Shown here: piece by piece, positions 10,201 to 22,760 of the stretch
How the letters are laid out: each line of letters begins with the position of its first letter
How positions within the stretch are numbered: the first letter of the stretch is position 1
Assembly (NCBI GenBank): GCA_001557505.1
Contig: LSAX01000002.1
Location: 1,054,001-1,118,000 of the forward strand
Source of the DNA: Reticulascus tulasneorum
Taxonomy: Eukaryota > Ascomycota > Sordariomycetes > Glomerellales > Reticulascaceae
Direction: 5' to 3'
DNA: 64,000 nucleotides
The notes under the pieces: model-generated
Told to the model about the DNA's origin: nothing
What the model saw: the letters and a program-made list of their open reading frames with translations, nothing else
Databases searched by the model: none
Position numbers and translations under genes: made by a program

Positions 10201-13200
10201 GGAGCGGTACATGTTGGCTACTTGAGCGTCTCGCCGGTACTTTGCCAGTTACCAAGATTGTTGGCCTCATTTCCCCCATCTTTGCAAGTACCGGACCATT
10301 GGAGCACCGTGTACCGGTGCCAGGCAGGGCTAAAATCGAAAGCAAATTGCGCATCTTCACTCCTCCCGTCGTGAGCGTGTTGGCGCTCCCCTGGCCACTG
10401 CTCGTCTCCCCATGCTAGATTACCGCTGGATGGAGGGTACGAGAGACGCGACGAATGGGAGGCGGCCGTGCCCGCCTTAGCTTGTCTCGAAAGTCTGTGA
10501 GTGGATTCGCGGGCTTGGGCCTTTAATCACATCACGGAGCTTTGCACCTTTGCCATCTGTCAATTTCGCGCGATGGTGTCATGGGAGGCGCTGGAGCGTT
10601 ACTTCAGCGCTATCTCGCTCTCTTGGCTTTGGCCATCCAAGATTCCGGTGGAACTGAAAAGGGTTCGATCGCCCCGTCGTTGGCCGAAACCGAAGAGAGG
10701 GTTCATCATTTGCAGGCAAGCTGTCATTTTAATTCTCGGCGTGGAAGCGCTCTCGGCAGTCAGACGGACCTGTCGATGGGACCGCTTTGTCGCTGTTCGT
10801 GTCAAGGAAGGTGAAAGAAACAAAACTTCAACAGCGGTTGCCCACCACGTGGGCCTGGTGAACAAAGAGCCCCTACAAGTCGGTCGAAACGGCGTTTCCA
10901 TTGTCAGCAGCGGCCGCCGAAAAACACCGCGTCTGACTGCTGAGTCAACGATCCTCCAAAGATCCTTCAATGTGTGCTATGTACGAAGTAGCATGGTGGT
11001 CCCACATCGACAAATGCTGGTGTCTTGCTGTGAAGCAAGCCCCCCAGGATAACCGTTATGATCTGAGTACATCGCTCCCAAGACCGTGATCCGAAGTAGC
11101 ACAAATGCCCCATTAGCTCTTGATCTGTAACGCAATCCGGAAGCCTTTGAGAGACATCTGCGTCTGTGTTGACCAAGCTCCCCACTCGGAGCTCCTAAAG
11201 AATGCTCGGGTCGGCTGGAATTGCCAACGTAGATTCGTCATGGCACCAACCATTGTCTCTCGCAGACTCGTCGATGATTGAGACCAGGTCTCGTATTCCC
11301 CTCACCTTGTAAGCTCGGAAGGTGATTCGCAAAGAATGGCGAAGGCCACGTATCGGACTGTGGCAGTGCAGTCCGGAGACACAAACCACATCATTCCACG
11401 CTTATGGTTATTCTGGTCATTCGTGTCCGCAACTGTCCCCACGAATGAAGATATTCACCTCCTTACGATGCCGGTCTCCCCGTGTCCTAACCTGGCTGAG
11501 CATGAATTGGTAGCGAGACTTTGCAATAGCGCCAATCGCGTACCAAAACCACGTCAAATGCCACGCCCCGCTACCATCACGTCGAGGTGCTGCGCTCCCT
11601 CGCCTTGCTAGGCAGGCATGCCAGTACCTGGATCGGAGATCTGTCTACGCGACGGTGATCCAGTTTGTGCCTTGATTAGTCCGGACGGATTTCCATTTTC
11701 CGTCTAGTCCACAACCCCCTGATTGGTCCTGAAAGCCAACTTCAAGTCCGGTCATTGCCTATGCAGCCTGCCCTGAGCTAACAAACAGGTACGCAGGAGT
11801 ATGAGTTATAATTATGGCCATCAGCTCCATAGTTCGATAGTCAAGGGCCTTGATTATAGCTTCTTAGAAAGATGACAGTTTGGCAATGCCTCCGGCACGC
11901 CGAATACGTAAAGTAAGCGCAACCAAGTATAGAGGTTAAAGGCTCGACTAAATGATGCATGAGCCCGCCCACCGCAGCCTCACATTCCATCTGCTTCTCC
12001 GTCGATTTTCTTCGTAATTTCCATGCCTCGCTCCACTTTGGATTTTCGACGACGTCAGGAGCTTGCCACCTGAGGGGCCCTTGAGGTTTTGAAACAGGCT
12101 TGTGGATGAAATGACTTTCGGATGATGTGTGCCAGGAGATGCTTCACAGGGACGTGCATATTACACCTTTCTAGCTGTTTCATTTCTACGCCGGGGAATG
12201 CCGACCTGCCGTTCCTTCCTTTATGAATGCCTTTTCGACGGCAAACAAGGCAGTAAACGAGCCGCCGATCTTTCTATTGCAGCTGGATCTTATCAGACGG
12301 AACTCTCGATGGTTCCCAGACGGGTCACGGTACAGACACGGCAGACACGCATATCTCAGCTATTTATGATTGCCTCCCCGCATCGGGAGATTAATGAGTG
12401 GCTGTTTTGTAAATGGAGGAAGCTGGGTGCTAGCCACAACTTCTGCTCCCCCTTATGGCCTGCTGAGCATCAACTAGCAATCATAGGTGGCAGTGCTTGA
12501 TGAAGGACTGGACTGTGGGCTTGCTCTCTGGTCTCGTCAGGGGTTGCCCTTCGCTCCAGGAGTCGGCGGAACTACAGGCAAGGCTAGCCGTCTCATGATG
12601 ACTTGTGTCAGTGAGTTGTCAAGTTCCAAAGTCACCAGCACATCCATGTGTGTCGTCATTGGGACAAGCCTCGTTTTGCTTCTTTTCTGCCTGGAATTTG
12701 GTTGCTAGCCAAAATGCCCCCCACTTGTGTTTCAGCATCAATTCAAGAACCTCATTGGAGCGTCAGTTAGAGGGCTCCGGGACGATTTGCTCCTGTCCGT
12801 TTGCAAATTTCTGTCTATTCTTCCGCTCCGGACAACCTCACCTCATCCTTTTTCAGCCGCCGGCTTTAACCGACTGAGAGGTCATACATGCAGGTCTTCT
12901 CCTAGCATGGCCTTGACTAGGCTTGAGAGTGACTCGAAGGCGAGACGTGCCGGGCCGATGACTGATGTACGCAACTATGCCGGCTTGACCTACCTTATCT
13001 TGCAGACCCGGTCACGATGTGTGCCGGATGTCTCATGCAGTTGGAGCCAGCCAAGCTCCGCGTTCGCTCCGGACATACAGTGCCTGGTCATTCATGACCT
13101 ATCAAAAGAGCAAGAAACCTCTTCATCTTCATAACTTCCTCCGAGCCTCAATGTAGATCTTCGGCATGGTCCAAGGACTTTATGTCATATATCAGTATTG

Positions 13201-15440
13201 CTCACTTCATGGTCGGCCCAGTCGTGCGACTCCACGTGTTGAATGGTGTCTCTTCGAGTGCGGTCCGAGCAGACGGCCGGTCTCTCCCCGGGACCCCATT
13301 GTCGGCCAAAGAAATCCTCCGACTGACGTCGGTCTTCGCCTCGAGAACGTCTTCAAACCCTTAAACACCTCACCCAACCCCGAGAGTCTAAGCAGCTTCT
13401 CGTATAATACGAAGGCTATTTTCCGAAACAATCACGCACCAGTGACTGGTGACGGTGCTGTGGCGATCTAGATGCTCCGCATTGCTGTTCTGGCTGAGGA
13501 AACCTGCAGATTACTGATCGACCTGGATGCTGTGGCTTGACGCTTTGTCCAATGATCCGGCAAGCTACCGAGAATTACGACCAAGTGCAGACGAGAAAGA
13601 TGGCTACTGCAAGCAAGTGCATGCCATGTTGTTACCGTCACAATCACAATATTTGCATTTGCACCAAGGGTTTCATATACCCCGCCTTTGTCGCCTTTCT
13701 CGATTATTCGACGTATTTCTTGATTGGCAGAAACAGCAGAGCTCGCGCAGATCGGCCCAAGCCATCGTTAGGGCTATGGCGGTATGTAAAAGTCCACGAT
13801 GCAGGTGTCGTGGTCCTGCATTCCCATGACGAGAGGTGGCCCCATGGTGGGGGTTTCCCAGATTAACCAGAGCCATGACCAACAAGCTAGAACGTCCCAT
13901 CGTTGTACGAAGTTGACCCAAGCAGACTTGAAGAAGTGACTGGCCGAGATCGATGCTACACATATGCCAGATCCCGGACTTGTAATATGCGAGACTGCCT
14001 AGAGAACTCGAGGGCCCTGTCTAGCATAGGATGACACTTCCCATTCACTTGGATAAGGATTCAGCTGCATTCGTCTGAACTTACCTTCCGTAGAGAGTTA
14101 TCGCAAGCATAGCCGGAAATGTGCTGGTCACGGCCATTGCCGCAATGATGCATGATGCAGACCGCCTTCCGATTTTTTTTCATAAGACAGGTGAAATAAG
14201 ACTTTTTCGAGAATGCATGCGTTGCGCCATTGGGTGGTAGGAAATCCAATTGACGAGCTTTGCGCTGGTCGCTGAGCTGGTACGGGAGACTTTTCTGCAA
14301 AGAGAGAGGTTCCAGACAACCGTTTCATGCATCTCGTTTGCTCTTCCCGGCCACTCGAGTCGTAATCGTCGTTTTGCGCCGGCGGAGACAGGGGGGATGA
14401 TTTTGGCGGACTATTTCCGCACACAGCTAGACATTGCGTCGAGCTACAGAGCTGCTAAATCGTGTGATTGTTGACGGGAAAGGCCGTCTGAATGTGACTG
14501 TGCTGCCGGGCTGTGCATGAATCAGTACCCAGAGCCACATGTGGTTGCACCAGTATATATCCAGGTTGGCCCGTCTTGTTCTCTACTCGTAGAGATCTGT
14601 AGCTGCCGGCAACGGTTGGCGTGTTGGGATGCAGCTACGATTGCGGTTGAGCACATCTGAAGACATGCACCCGCGGATCCAAGTTGTCATGGGCAGTTGC
14701 GACATCGAGCAAGGGATCTCGGCATACCTAACCTTCACTACCACCACCAGGGGAGGGGAGGCGGAGTTGTAGGGCACAACCACAGAAATTGCAGTAATTG
14801 GTTACGTGGATGGACATTCATGGATCCATTCAAGTTACTTGGTTTACTGGTTTCCACAAAGTTGCGTCAGGAGCTGCGGAACTACTGCGAGTAAAAAGTA
14901 GACTTGAAACGGAGTTATAATGGCAGTGAGATGTGCATACATACATCCATCCCGTACATGCCCACATACATACCTAGTAGGTAGGGTACATACGCACGTA
15001 CGTACACACACATACACCTCTGGAGTCGCCTCGGATCAGCAAAGTCGCACGGCTGGCCCCGCGCCAGATCTTCCTTCCACAAATGCAGGTAGCTTTGATC
15101 AGTGAGAGCTTTAGAAACCTTGAACGGCCTTTCGCCGGGAAATACGAATCATGCCTGAGGATAATTATATGGGTCGCATGTATGTATGCTTCCCTAAGGT
15201 AACTGCACATCGATCCTACTAACAACCTACTAGGTGTGTACCAAGGTACGAAGTACTGCGACCTAGGATCGTCATCATGGGGAACTGAAGCGGGCAGTTT
15301 AGCTGCTGTTAGCTGCGTACCCGACGAAAATACATTCCGTCCCGTACCTGCCTTGGATTTAACTTCAAATAGCTCGGTCTCCCTCCTCGGCCATCTGCAA
15401 CCTTTTCCGAAGCTTCTCCTCTTTCTTTCCCCTACTCCCG
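7292..15440. other. Eight-kb gene-poor spacer between divergent msb2 and FKBP12
   Basis: No coding region was recognised on either strand. Frames up to 232 codons (7686-8384 -, 9315-9797 -, 10501-11052 +, 12129-12500 +) have erratic composition and no motifs. Near msb2 (about 7.7-8.2 kb) the minus strand is strongly pyrimidine-rich, which suits a long 5' leader or promoter. TACCTA/TAGGTA-rich words occur at 8383-8410 and 14971-14983, and (GTAC)-like microsatellites at about 14.99-15.01 kb. Parts could be long promoters or non-coding transcripts. Confidence 0.55.
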
Positions 15441-15560
15441 ATGAAAAGGTTACTCCAGACTCGCACCCTGACATCTTCTTCAACATTACCCCTCCATAAC
15501 CCCACCACTAGCTTCCTTGCACAGCACCAACGCCAAAGCTTTTGCGCCTCATCCATCAAA
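15441..15560 (+). other. In-frame upstream start adding a presequence-like extension to FKBP12
   Basis: ATG 15441 is in frame with the FKBP12 start at 15561 with no stop between. It would add 40 residues (opening MKRLLQTRTLTSSSTLPLHN) rich in Arg, Lys, Ser and Thr and containing no Asp or Glu, the composition of a mitochondrial targeting sequence. Whether transcripts include this ATG is unknown. Confidence 0.55.
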
Positions 15561-16362
15561 ATGGGTGTTACCAAGACCACGCATCAAGAGGGAACTGGGC
15601 CCATTCCCAAGGCCGGCCAGAAGGTGACTATCGAGTACACCGGCTACCTCAAGGACACCTCCAAGGCGGACAACAAGGGCGAGAAGTATGACGACAGCCC
15701 TGGCCCCCATCGCCCCCGCTCTCGTCAACGGAGCCCAGATCACCGCTAACCAGTGTCCATTCGCAGGTTCGACTCCTCAGTCGGTCGAGGCGATTTCGTT
15801 ACCAAGATTGGCGTTGGCCAGGTCATTCAGGGTACGGAAACCCCGGCTAACCATCCAAGCTCTTTCACTCAGACGAGCTGTGGACGCTAGCGAATCCTAC
15901 CTTCTGATAGAACAAAGACTAAAAAAGCGGCGCAGGTTGGGATGATGGCGTCACGCAGATGAAGGTGGGCGAGAAGGCGACATTGGACATCACCAGGTAC
16001 GTTCACCTGCTCGGGCGGACCTCTCGGAGTCGATCTTCCCTTGTCATAGGAAATGGATTGAACTAACTTTGGCTGTGCAGTGACTTTGGCTATGGCGAAC
16101 GGTGAGCAACCCCCCCCCCCCCCCCCAATTGGAGCGCTGAAAGCCGCGAGGAGCCGTGACCTTTGGGGAGGAGAATTAGAGCTGATTAGTACCCCAGCGG
16201 ATTCACCGGGCATATCCCACCAAACGCGGATTTGATCTTGTAAGTGGTTCCCAGCCTCCATTTCAAATCAGTCGATACCTCGGCTATCTCCAGACCATGT
16301 ATGTGCATGGAAGTATACTGACTCGCGACCACAGCGACGTCCACCTCAAGGCCGTTCAGTAG
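15561..16362 (+). CDS. fpr1: FKBP12-type peptidyl-prolyl isomerase, six exons
   Basis: This protein catalyses proline cis-trans isomerisation and, in fungi, is the receptor for FK506 and rapamycin, linking to calcineurin and TOR. Exons read from splice sites are 15561-15685, 15767-15831, 15936-15996, 16081-16101, 16198-16239 and 16335-16362, giving 113 residues, the normal length. Joining them gives an uninterrupted FKBP fold: VTIEYTGYL, FDSSVGRGDF, VGQVIQGWDDGV, GEKATLDITSDFGYGERGF, then GHIPPNADLIFDVHL. These include the pocket residues Tyr, Phe-Asp, Val-Ile, Trp, Tyr and Phe expected for ligand binding. Introns are 81-104 nt with GT-AG ends. The fourth exon is only 21 nt. Intron 4 carries a 17-C run just after its donor. 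An upstream in-frame ATG at 15441 could make a longer, mitochondrial form. Confidence 0.93.
16110..16126. repeat. Poly-C run in FKBP12 intron 4
   Basis: Seventeen consecutive C residues begin nine bases into the intron. Such tracts are length-unstable and error-prone in sequencing. Confidence 0.9.
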
Positions 16363-16995
16363 AAGGCGCAACAGGGGCTTGCCGGGCTGGGCCGATTTAA
16401 AGGCCTGGAAGGGATCAGCATACCTGCGGGGCATCCCATTCGCGGGACCCAATTGGCTTGACAGCTGGAGGCGCTGCTGCTGGTTTCCATATTCTCTTCG
16501 TTGCTGGTCGTTAAGCCCAGGCTCTGCAGACATACATAGACGACACATCAGACAAGCCAATAGGATGGCTTCTTGGTCAAATCACACAATCCTTTCGTGC
16601 CCATCGTTCCGATTGAGATTTTGTCTGACCATGCCCGTGCTCTGTGTTGAATTATTCGTCGGCTCTAAAGTGTACATGCCGAGCTTAAGTGCCGCTACCA
16701 TGACGGCTGTGTAGCGTTTGAGTGAGGTCCACGCAGTTGCAGTTGAGCTTTTGCCAGAAATGGTTATCTGGTAACAGCTCAGCTATAGAATTTGGAACAT
16801 GTTTCAGTAAAGGCCATCTATGCCAAATCATGTGTCCTGAATGAGGCTATAGAAGGCCACCTCGCTTGTAGGGATGCCAGTCTTGTGTTACTCTCAATAT
16901 CTAATTTAGTTTGACGAAACTCGGCATGGACCAAGCAAGGTACCCAAGTTGCTGTTCGATGCAAGATTTCATAAGATTCCATGGCATATACGATT
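16363..16995. other. FKBP12 downstream flank, no gene seen
   Basis: Only short overlapping open frames on both strands occur, with no recognisable product. The 3' UTR of FKBP12 probably occupies the first part. Confidence 0.6.
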
Positions 16996-17255
16996 GATAT
17001 TCGAGTATCAATTCATAGGAATATTGTTATGAATATAAGGTATTATAAAATGTCATGATATTCAAGTGGCTATTCATGAGCATAGTATGATGAATATATT
17101 AGTGATTACATAGCAATATTGGAATATTTGAACAATTTTTGCACGGCTTTCATTCACATCAGTTACTTTCCATAGGAAAGTTGCCTGCAACTGGCGCGCA
17201 TCTGCCATCTTTTCGTCCCTCCCGTTAAGCGGCACTGTTTTTTACAACCAACTTG
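16996..17255 (+). mobile_element. Decayed short inverted-repeat element, copy 2
   Basis: The right end at 17227-17255 matches the terminal repeat of the 31160-31419 element (AAGCGGCACTGTTTTTTAC...AACTTG). The body holds two internal modules starting GATATTC (16996 and about 17058) in the same order as that copy. It also shares a right-side stretch (CATTCACAT...GAAAGTTGCC and CTGCCATCT). The left terminal repeat is not recognisable. It has no coding capacity. Confidence 0.65.
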
Positions 17256-18214
17256 ACTTCGTACGGACACTTCATTAGCTATACAGATTATACCATAGCG
17301 TCGCTACCAGATTCCCGGTCATCACTCGGCTAGCTTCCGCAAGCCGAACCATGGAGAGACACGACTGCTAGATGTCGGTCAGACCAAGGAGCGATATCCA
17401 TGTGGTGGAGTGAGATGCGAAAAGAACGAAATCCTTCGGCGAGCCAAGGCTAGGAATAATTACGGGATTTGTATTAAACCCCGAATCAAGGTTGCTGCGA
17501 AATGGAAGGATTCCAGCTTCGCGGCTCTTCACTCCAGCAAGGGAAACATCCGCCGTGCTCTGGGGCAGACTTGCTCGCTCGTCGCGCCAATTTGGGCACA
17601 CTTTGGGCAGACTTGGGCAACTTGAGCACCGTGTGGCCATGATTGCGTGTGTCCCGTTTCAGCCCTGCAAGCAGCTGGGATTTGGTCGTGCCACCGGAGG
17701 TAAAATGTGTTGAGCATATACGAAGTATGTTTGGCCAGGAAGGGAAATTAGACGGGGAAATTCCTTCAGGCGATGGGATCTTAAGATTTTGATCCCCGGA
17801 TGCTTGCTGTTAGCGGCTGACTTCTGGGGCCGCCCAATTCGGTCATATTAATCGCGGGTTTGGCCGGCCATCTGGGATGCTTGACGTCCTGATCTACCCC
17901 TGCATCAAGTAGCCTACTAACAACGATTGCGGTCCCACGGATAGGTCAGTGCTTTTTGAATTGATTGGGACTTTGGTCCGTCCTGCGACGAGAGCCAGAC
18001 CTTCACGCAAGACCGCGCGCCTAGGGCACCCATAGCAGAACCAGGAACCCTCGAAACAGGGTTGCATGACCGGCCGCATCATGTTTTCCCAGATGTTCCA
18101 GATCCAGGGTTTGATCCCAGAACTCGAACTTCTTCACTCTCGTGAAAGTTCGGATTCTCTCTCCCCAAAAACTCCAAACCCCCAGACCAGCAGTCATGGT
18201 TTGAGTAGACAGCC
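17256..18214. other. Upstream region of the DUF3433 gene, no gene seen
   Basis: No supported coding region is present. The 200 bp before ATG 18215 are the likely promoter and leader. Confidence 0.6.
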
Positions 18215-21200
18215 ATGAATGCACGCGGTGAAGTGCAGCATTACGAAGCCGATGATGGGGAGAAACGCGGGGGGCAGTCGATCTGGCTGCCGGTTCAGCA
18301 GCAGGAGGAGGACATCTCGCCCATGAGCGATGCTTCGAGGTCGCCGGGGCCGAGCCCGAGCAGTAAGATTCGAAGGAAACCGGTTCCCGGTGCCCATCAG
18401 CGGATTCCGTCGAACGTGACGGACGATGGGGAGCTTTCTCGGAAATCCACGTATGGCCACCAACGGATCCCATCGAATATGACGGATGATGGCGGGCTAT
18501 CTCGGAAATCTACACATAGTCACCAGCGGATTCCGTCGAACATGACAGACGAAGGGGAGCTATCTCGGAAACCTACGTATAAGCACCAACGGTTCCCGTC
18601 TAATGTGACGGATGATTGGGGGGAGCAGCTTGACCGGAAGGCCTCGGACCACATGCACCTGCTGTCTGTTCCGTTCAGCAAGACCGCTGCCTCGGAGTCT
18701 GTTTCCCCGCCATCCTCCAGGAGACGGTCGTCTAGCTGGGCAGGACTCTCGCCTGTGTCCACGCCCGGCGTGGAGGTGCCGATGTCGCACGGCTGGCGGC
18801 CGAGCTACCTGCGACGACGGGCGTTGATCTCGTTCGTGGTAGTATTCTTGCTACTAGCCGGGACCATCGAGGTGCTCTTTGCGTTGTCGAGGAGGGATAG
18901 AGGGCTTGTGAGCACGGATAGCAAGCTTTTCATTTTGTGGACGTTTGGGCCAACTACCGGTGAGTCTTGCGTCTGCGGTCCAGCGTAGGTAGAATCCTCT
19001 GGCTGACGTGTTTTAGTGTTGACGGTGTTGGTTGGCTTATGGACCCGAGTCGAGTTCCAGGCGATGAGATATATGCCGTGGATCGTGCTCGGACGTGGCG
19101 ATGCGTATATCAGCCAATCCGATCGTCGCCGGGCGTCGCAGACTCTGTTTCTCGATTACCCGAACATGTGGGCTCCAAAGGCTGTGTTGGCTGCGATTGA
19201 GAATCGGCACTACCTGGTCGTGGCCTCCGTTCTGACATCTACCCTCATGAGGGTCCTTGTGGTTCTGTCTACCGGCATGCTGAGGCTTCAGGATGTCCCG
19301 AAGACGGTGGACGGTGTGTCCATAACGCTGAGAGGGTCATTTGTCACGGCATGGACCGAGAGCACGTCTCCGTTCACCAGAACACAAGACGCTCACCCTT
19401 ATGTCGTGATGATGGGAATTGCGCAGGCGAACCTTTCGTATCCGGAGGGCAACTTGCCTGGTGTGGCATTTCAGACATTCGATACCCCTAAGCTCGACCA
19501 AGTTCCAGGCGTGGGCTACACAGCGAATATCACATCCACGGTCGTTAACGTTGATGGAGTATACGTCAATCTGACATGCGAAATTCCGAAAATTACTGGA
19601 GAGTTTCACGAAGATGCATTTGTATCGCAGTACTTTTTGGATATGGAGTCAAGCCTGTGCGGAAACAAAGTCAGCTATGTCCTCGATACCTTCCAGTCGA
19701 CGGATTTCGAGACTCCTTATTATTGGATCTACGACGATCTTGACTTTGCACGCAAATGCGCTAACAACGACTCTCTCGCATTTACTGGGCTAGCGAAAAT
19801 GAAGGTACCCGGCCAGAATCGGCTCGAAATGCTGGCATCTGCAGGAATAGTTTGCAAGGTAGACTTTATCATGACTGAAATGCAAGCGATCCGAACGCAC
19901 GAAGGAATTGAAGTTTCGGAAACGGAGTCAGCGAACAAGAAAGTCATTGACGGTGACGTCTTGACTATGATTCGCAGTAGCCGGCTGGGAGGGAGGTCTG
20001 AGGATGGGGCTATGATATCTGGCGAAAACTACCTCCAAGACGGATCCATTCCGACTCCCATCAAACTCGCAGCACATCTAACACCAGGTGGACCGCCGCC
20101 TATATCGAAGCTCCTTGATCCTGCAGCATTACAGGAGACAATGAGTGCCTACTTCAAGACCTTTGGACCACTGGCTGCTCACTATAAGATACGACAACAG
20201 GATTCCACGTTAAGACAAGGGGCAGTTAACACTGGGACATCTCGACTAGTTGTTCAGGAAGGAAATGCCCAGGCTATGGCTGCGATACTCTGTGTAATGG
20301 CCATTTTGGCTATTCCAATGGTATTCCAAGCTGCGCCAAAGAACGGCATTGTGCCTCGAGATCCAAATCCAATCTCTGGAACGGCAGCCATTCTATCAAA
20401 CAGCAAGTCAATTCTCTCAAGACTCAAAGGATCCGGTGCAAAGGATTTATCTGTTGTTTATCGAAGACTACCCGGATCTTATTACACAGCTATTCTCCAT
20501 CGACCAAGCAAGGTTCCCCCCAAAATGTTTCAGCTGAAGCAACTCGGTCCCGGTCCGATCATGACCGACCCTAAAGAGGGTATTCGAAAAACTGATCAGG
20601 TCTATACTCCCTGGACGCTTCAGCTGAGTGCGAGGCTGGGTGGCATTTCCTTCATTGTTACCCTTCTGGTCCTCCTCTGGATCCTTCTCATGCAAGCCAT
20701 GACGCACAACGGGATTATCGACGTTGAAAGCGCTCCTTACTCGCACTTTCTATGGACAGCATTGCCTACTGCATTGTTCGTCTGTCTCTCCCTCTATCTC
20801 AACTTGTGCGATTTCGATATTCGTTCTCTCGCACCCTTCGCAAAACTTACCGGAAATGGCGGATCATATACCGAAACACTAACCACGCAATACACCAACG
20901 AGGTTGGCTTCACTACCTTGTACAAAGCTGCAACCAGTCGCGACTGGGCGGTTTTTCTCTCCAAGCTTGTGGCATTGCTTGCTGCGTTAATGCCCATTTT
21001 CACGAGTAGTTTGTTCTCCGCAAGCAATCAGACACAAGATATGGATATCCTCATTCAGCAAGAGACATGGTTTACCTCAAGCAGTTCGGAACCTGCCTCT
21101 ATGGCAAGTCTCATTTTGAACGAGAACCTTGCATATCCGCGGTGGACATATGAAGATCTGGCATTTCCCGAGTTCACTGCTACCGACGGGGTGAGCCTGC

Positions 21201-22327
21201 CATCGTTTAACGACACGGGTATATGGGCCAGGCTCCCTGCAACCAGGGCAAACCTGGAATGCCAAATATTAACCCCTCCAAATGGCAATATCTCTGATAT
21301 GTATTGCCCAGGATACAGCCCTGACACCCAGGGTGCTTGTGTGGGTGATAACTACTATGGCTATGTGTCAAATGGCTGTCGGGAAGTGAGTTCTAACTAT
21401 ACTCACCCAGCTTTCGTCACATATGTCTGGGGACAGTGCAATGGTGCGTACGACAAAGGATTCAAGACGCTCCACTATCTGGCTTGCAACGAAAGCTTTA
21501 CAGAATTGGACGTTGATGTGAATTTGGTCGGGCCAGACTTGGATATCAGCGCCGACATTCCACCAATTCCCGACCTAGAAAGCCAGAAGGAAACCGCAAT
21601 CGAGTTGAAGGGTATGGAAACCATGTATCAGCTCTTATACATAGATGGTGCAAGCAACGAGCTCGATGACCTCGGTCTTCTCGGCTACGATGACTTCTTC
21701 GGCACTCTGGTAACATCTCGCTTTGCTGTTCTAGAGACCTTACTCGGCTCAGACGAGGGAGTCGACACAGTTATTGCGGCAATCAAGCGGCAACATGGCA
21801 TCATACGAGCTCAAGGATTGAGCAGCGGTAACGGAACCCGTCTTCGCTTTGACAATAGCTCAGCCTCCGAGCTTCGATCCGAATCACCACCTGCCATAAT
21901 CCCAGCAGTCTTAACATACACCTCATACCGCCTCACGCAAAACACAGCCCCAACATTCATCCTCGCCGCCCTCCTCGCCATCATTCTAATTATTAACGCA
22001 CTCTCGCTCTTCGTCACTCCTCGAACGGTCGTTCCCAAATGTCCCGGCAGCATCGCCGCCATGGTGAGCCTGCTTGCGGACTCCACGCTGTTCTGGCATA
22101 TGCCGGACGGCGCAGAGTGGTTAGCCGACGACGAGATTGCTCGGAATTTCGAGGGCAAGAGGTTTCGGATGGACTGGTTCTGGGCGAACAAAAGCGGCGG
22201 CGTTCCGGAGAAGAACTTTACCATCGGCATTGTGGAGGACGAGGGTGTCAAGGTTAGGTATGAGCTTGAAGGCGACACTGCCTTTAGTAGCAAGCACGAT
22301 GTCAGTTGGAGCACAACGGGTGTATAG
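18215..22327 (+). CDS. Large DUF3433-type multipass membrane protein
   Basis: Two exons (18215-18959 and 19017-22327; 57-nt intron GTGAGT...TTTTAG) encode 1351 residues. The first 200 residues are hydrophilic and predicted cytoplasmic, with four 21-residue repeats (HQRIPSNVTDDGELSRKS type). Hydrophobic segments follow at about 203-225 and immediately after it. Others include VLTSTLMRVLVVL, AAILCVMAILAIPMVF, ISFIVTLLVLLWILL, ALPTALFVCLSLYL, LSKLVALLAALMPIF and FILAALLAIILIINALSLF. Large loops between them carry N-glycosylation sequons and cysteines, consistent with extracellular exposure. The C-terminal block (MVSLLADSTLFWHMPDGAEW, then FEGKRFRMDWFW) is the signature I associate with this fungal family. 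The biochemical role is unknown; a cell-surface or transporter-like function is only a guess. Confidence 0.88.
18395..18649 (+). repeat. Four tandem 63-bp coding repeats
   Basis: Copies start at 18395, 18458, 18521 and 18584; the last is 66 bp and more diverged. Each encodes HQR(I/F)PSN(V/M)TDD/E...(L)(S/D)RK. The period is an exact multiple of three. Each unit contains Ser/Thr and Arg-Lys residues that could be phosphorylation or docking sites. Confidence 0.9.
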
Positions 22328-22760
22328 TAAATGTATATAACTATATGTCTTATGAATAGCATAGCGTTTGAATTTCACCTTTTCACAACTTTCAATATTA
22401 CTGAGAGCCTGCGTTTGATTTCATGGGCCGTACCAGTGGCCGCTGAACGGTCACATTGAGCGACCAACTCGAGAGATCGCCAATAATTAGTACAGTCCAG
22501 TGGAATGTCAGTGATGGGCTTGGCGAGAATCAGGCGTTGCCAATGGATATTCTCTCACATGGTTAGTCGCCCTAACGATGTGCGAGACTGATGGTAACAT
22601 TCAAAAACAAAAGCTAATGGAAAGTTCATGGTGATAGCCTAGTATACACAGCTTCATATCTACCCCTTCAGGTGCCCTTGCCAGCAGGCACACAGGGGAA
22701 CATTTGACCTAAAACCCTTAACCATACGCTAGTGGGCGGCTCAAAGAATCGACCAGCTGT
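22328..22760. other. Convergent 3' flanks, no gene seen
   Basis: This is the space between two genes ending towards each other, and should hold both 3' UTRs. No coding signal was seen. Confidence 0.65.

Noticed and set aside
10501..11052. 183-codon plus-strand frame
   Set aside because: It has no motif and overlaps equally long frames on the same and the opposite strand. No support.
18961..18988. Read-through end of the first DUF3433 exon
   Set aside because: The frame stops soon after 18960, but a GTGAGT donor and a TTTTAG acceptor join it to the 1103-codon exon in phase, so it is intron, not a separate short protein.
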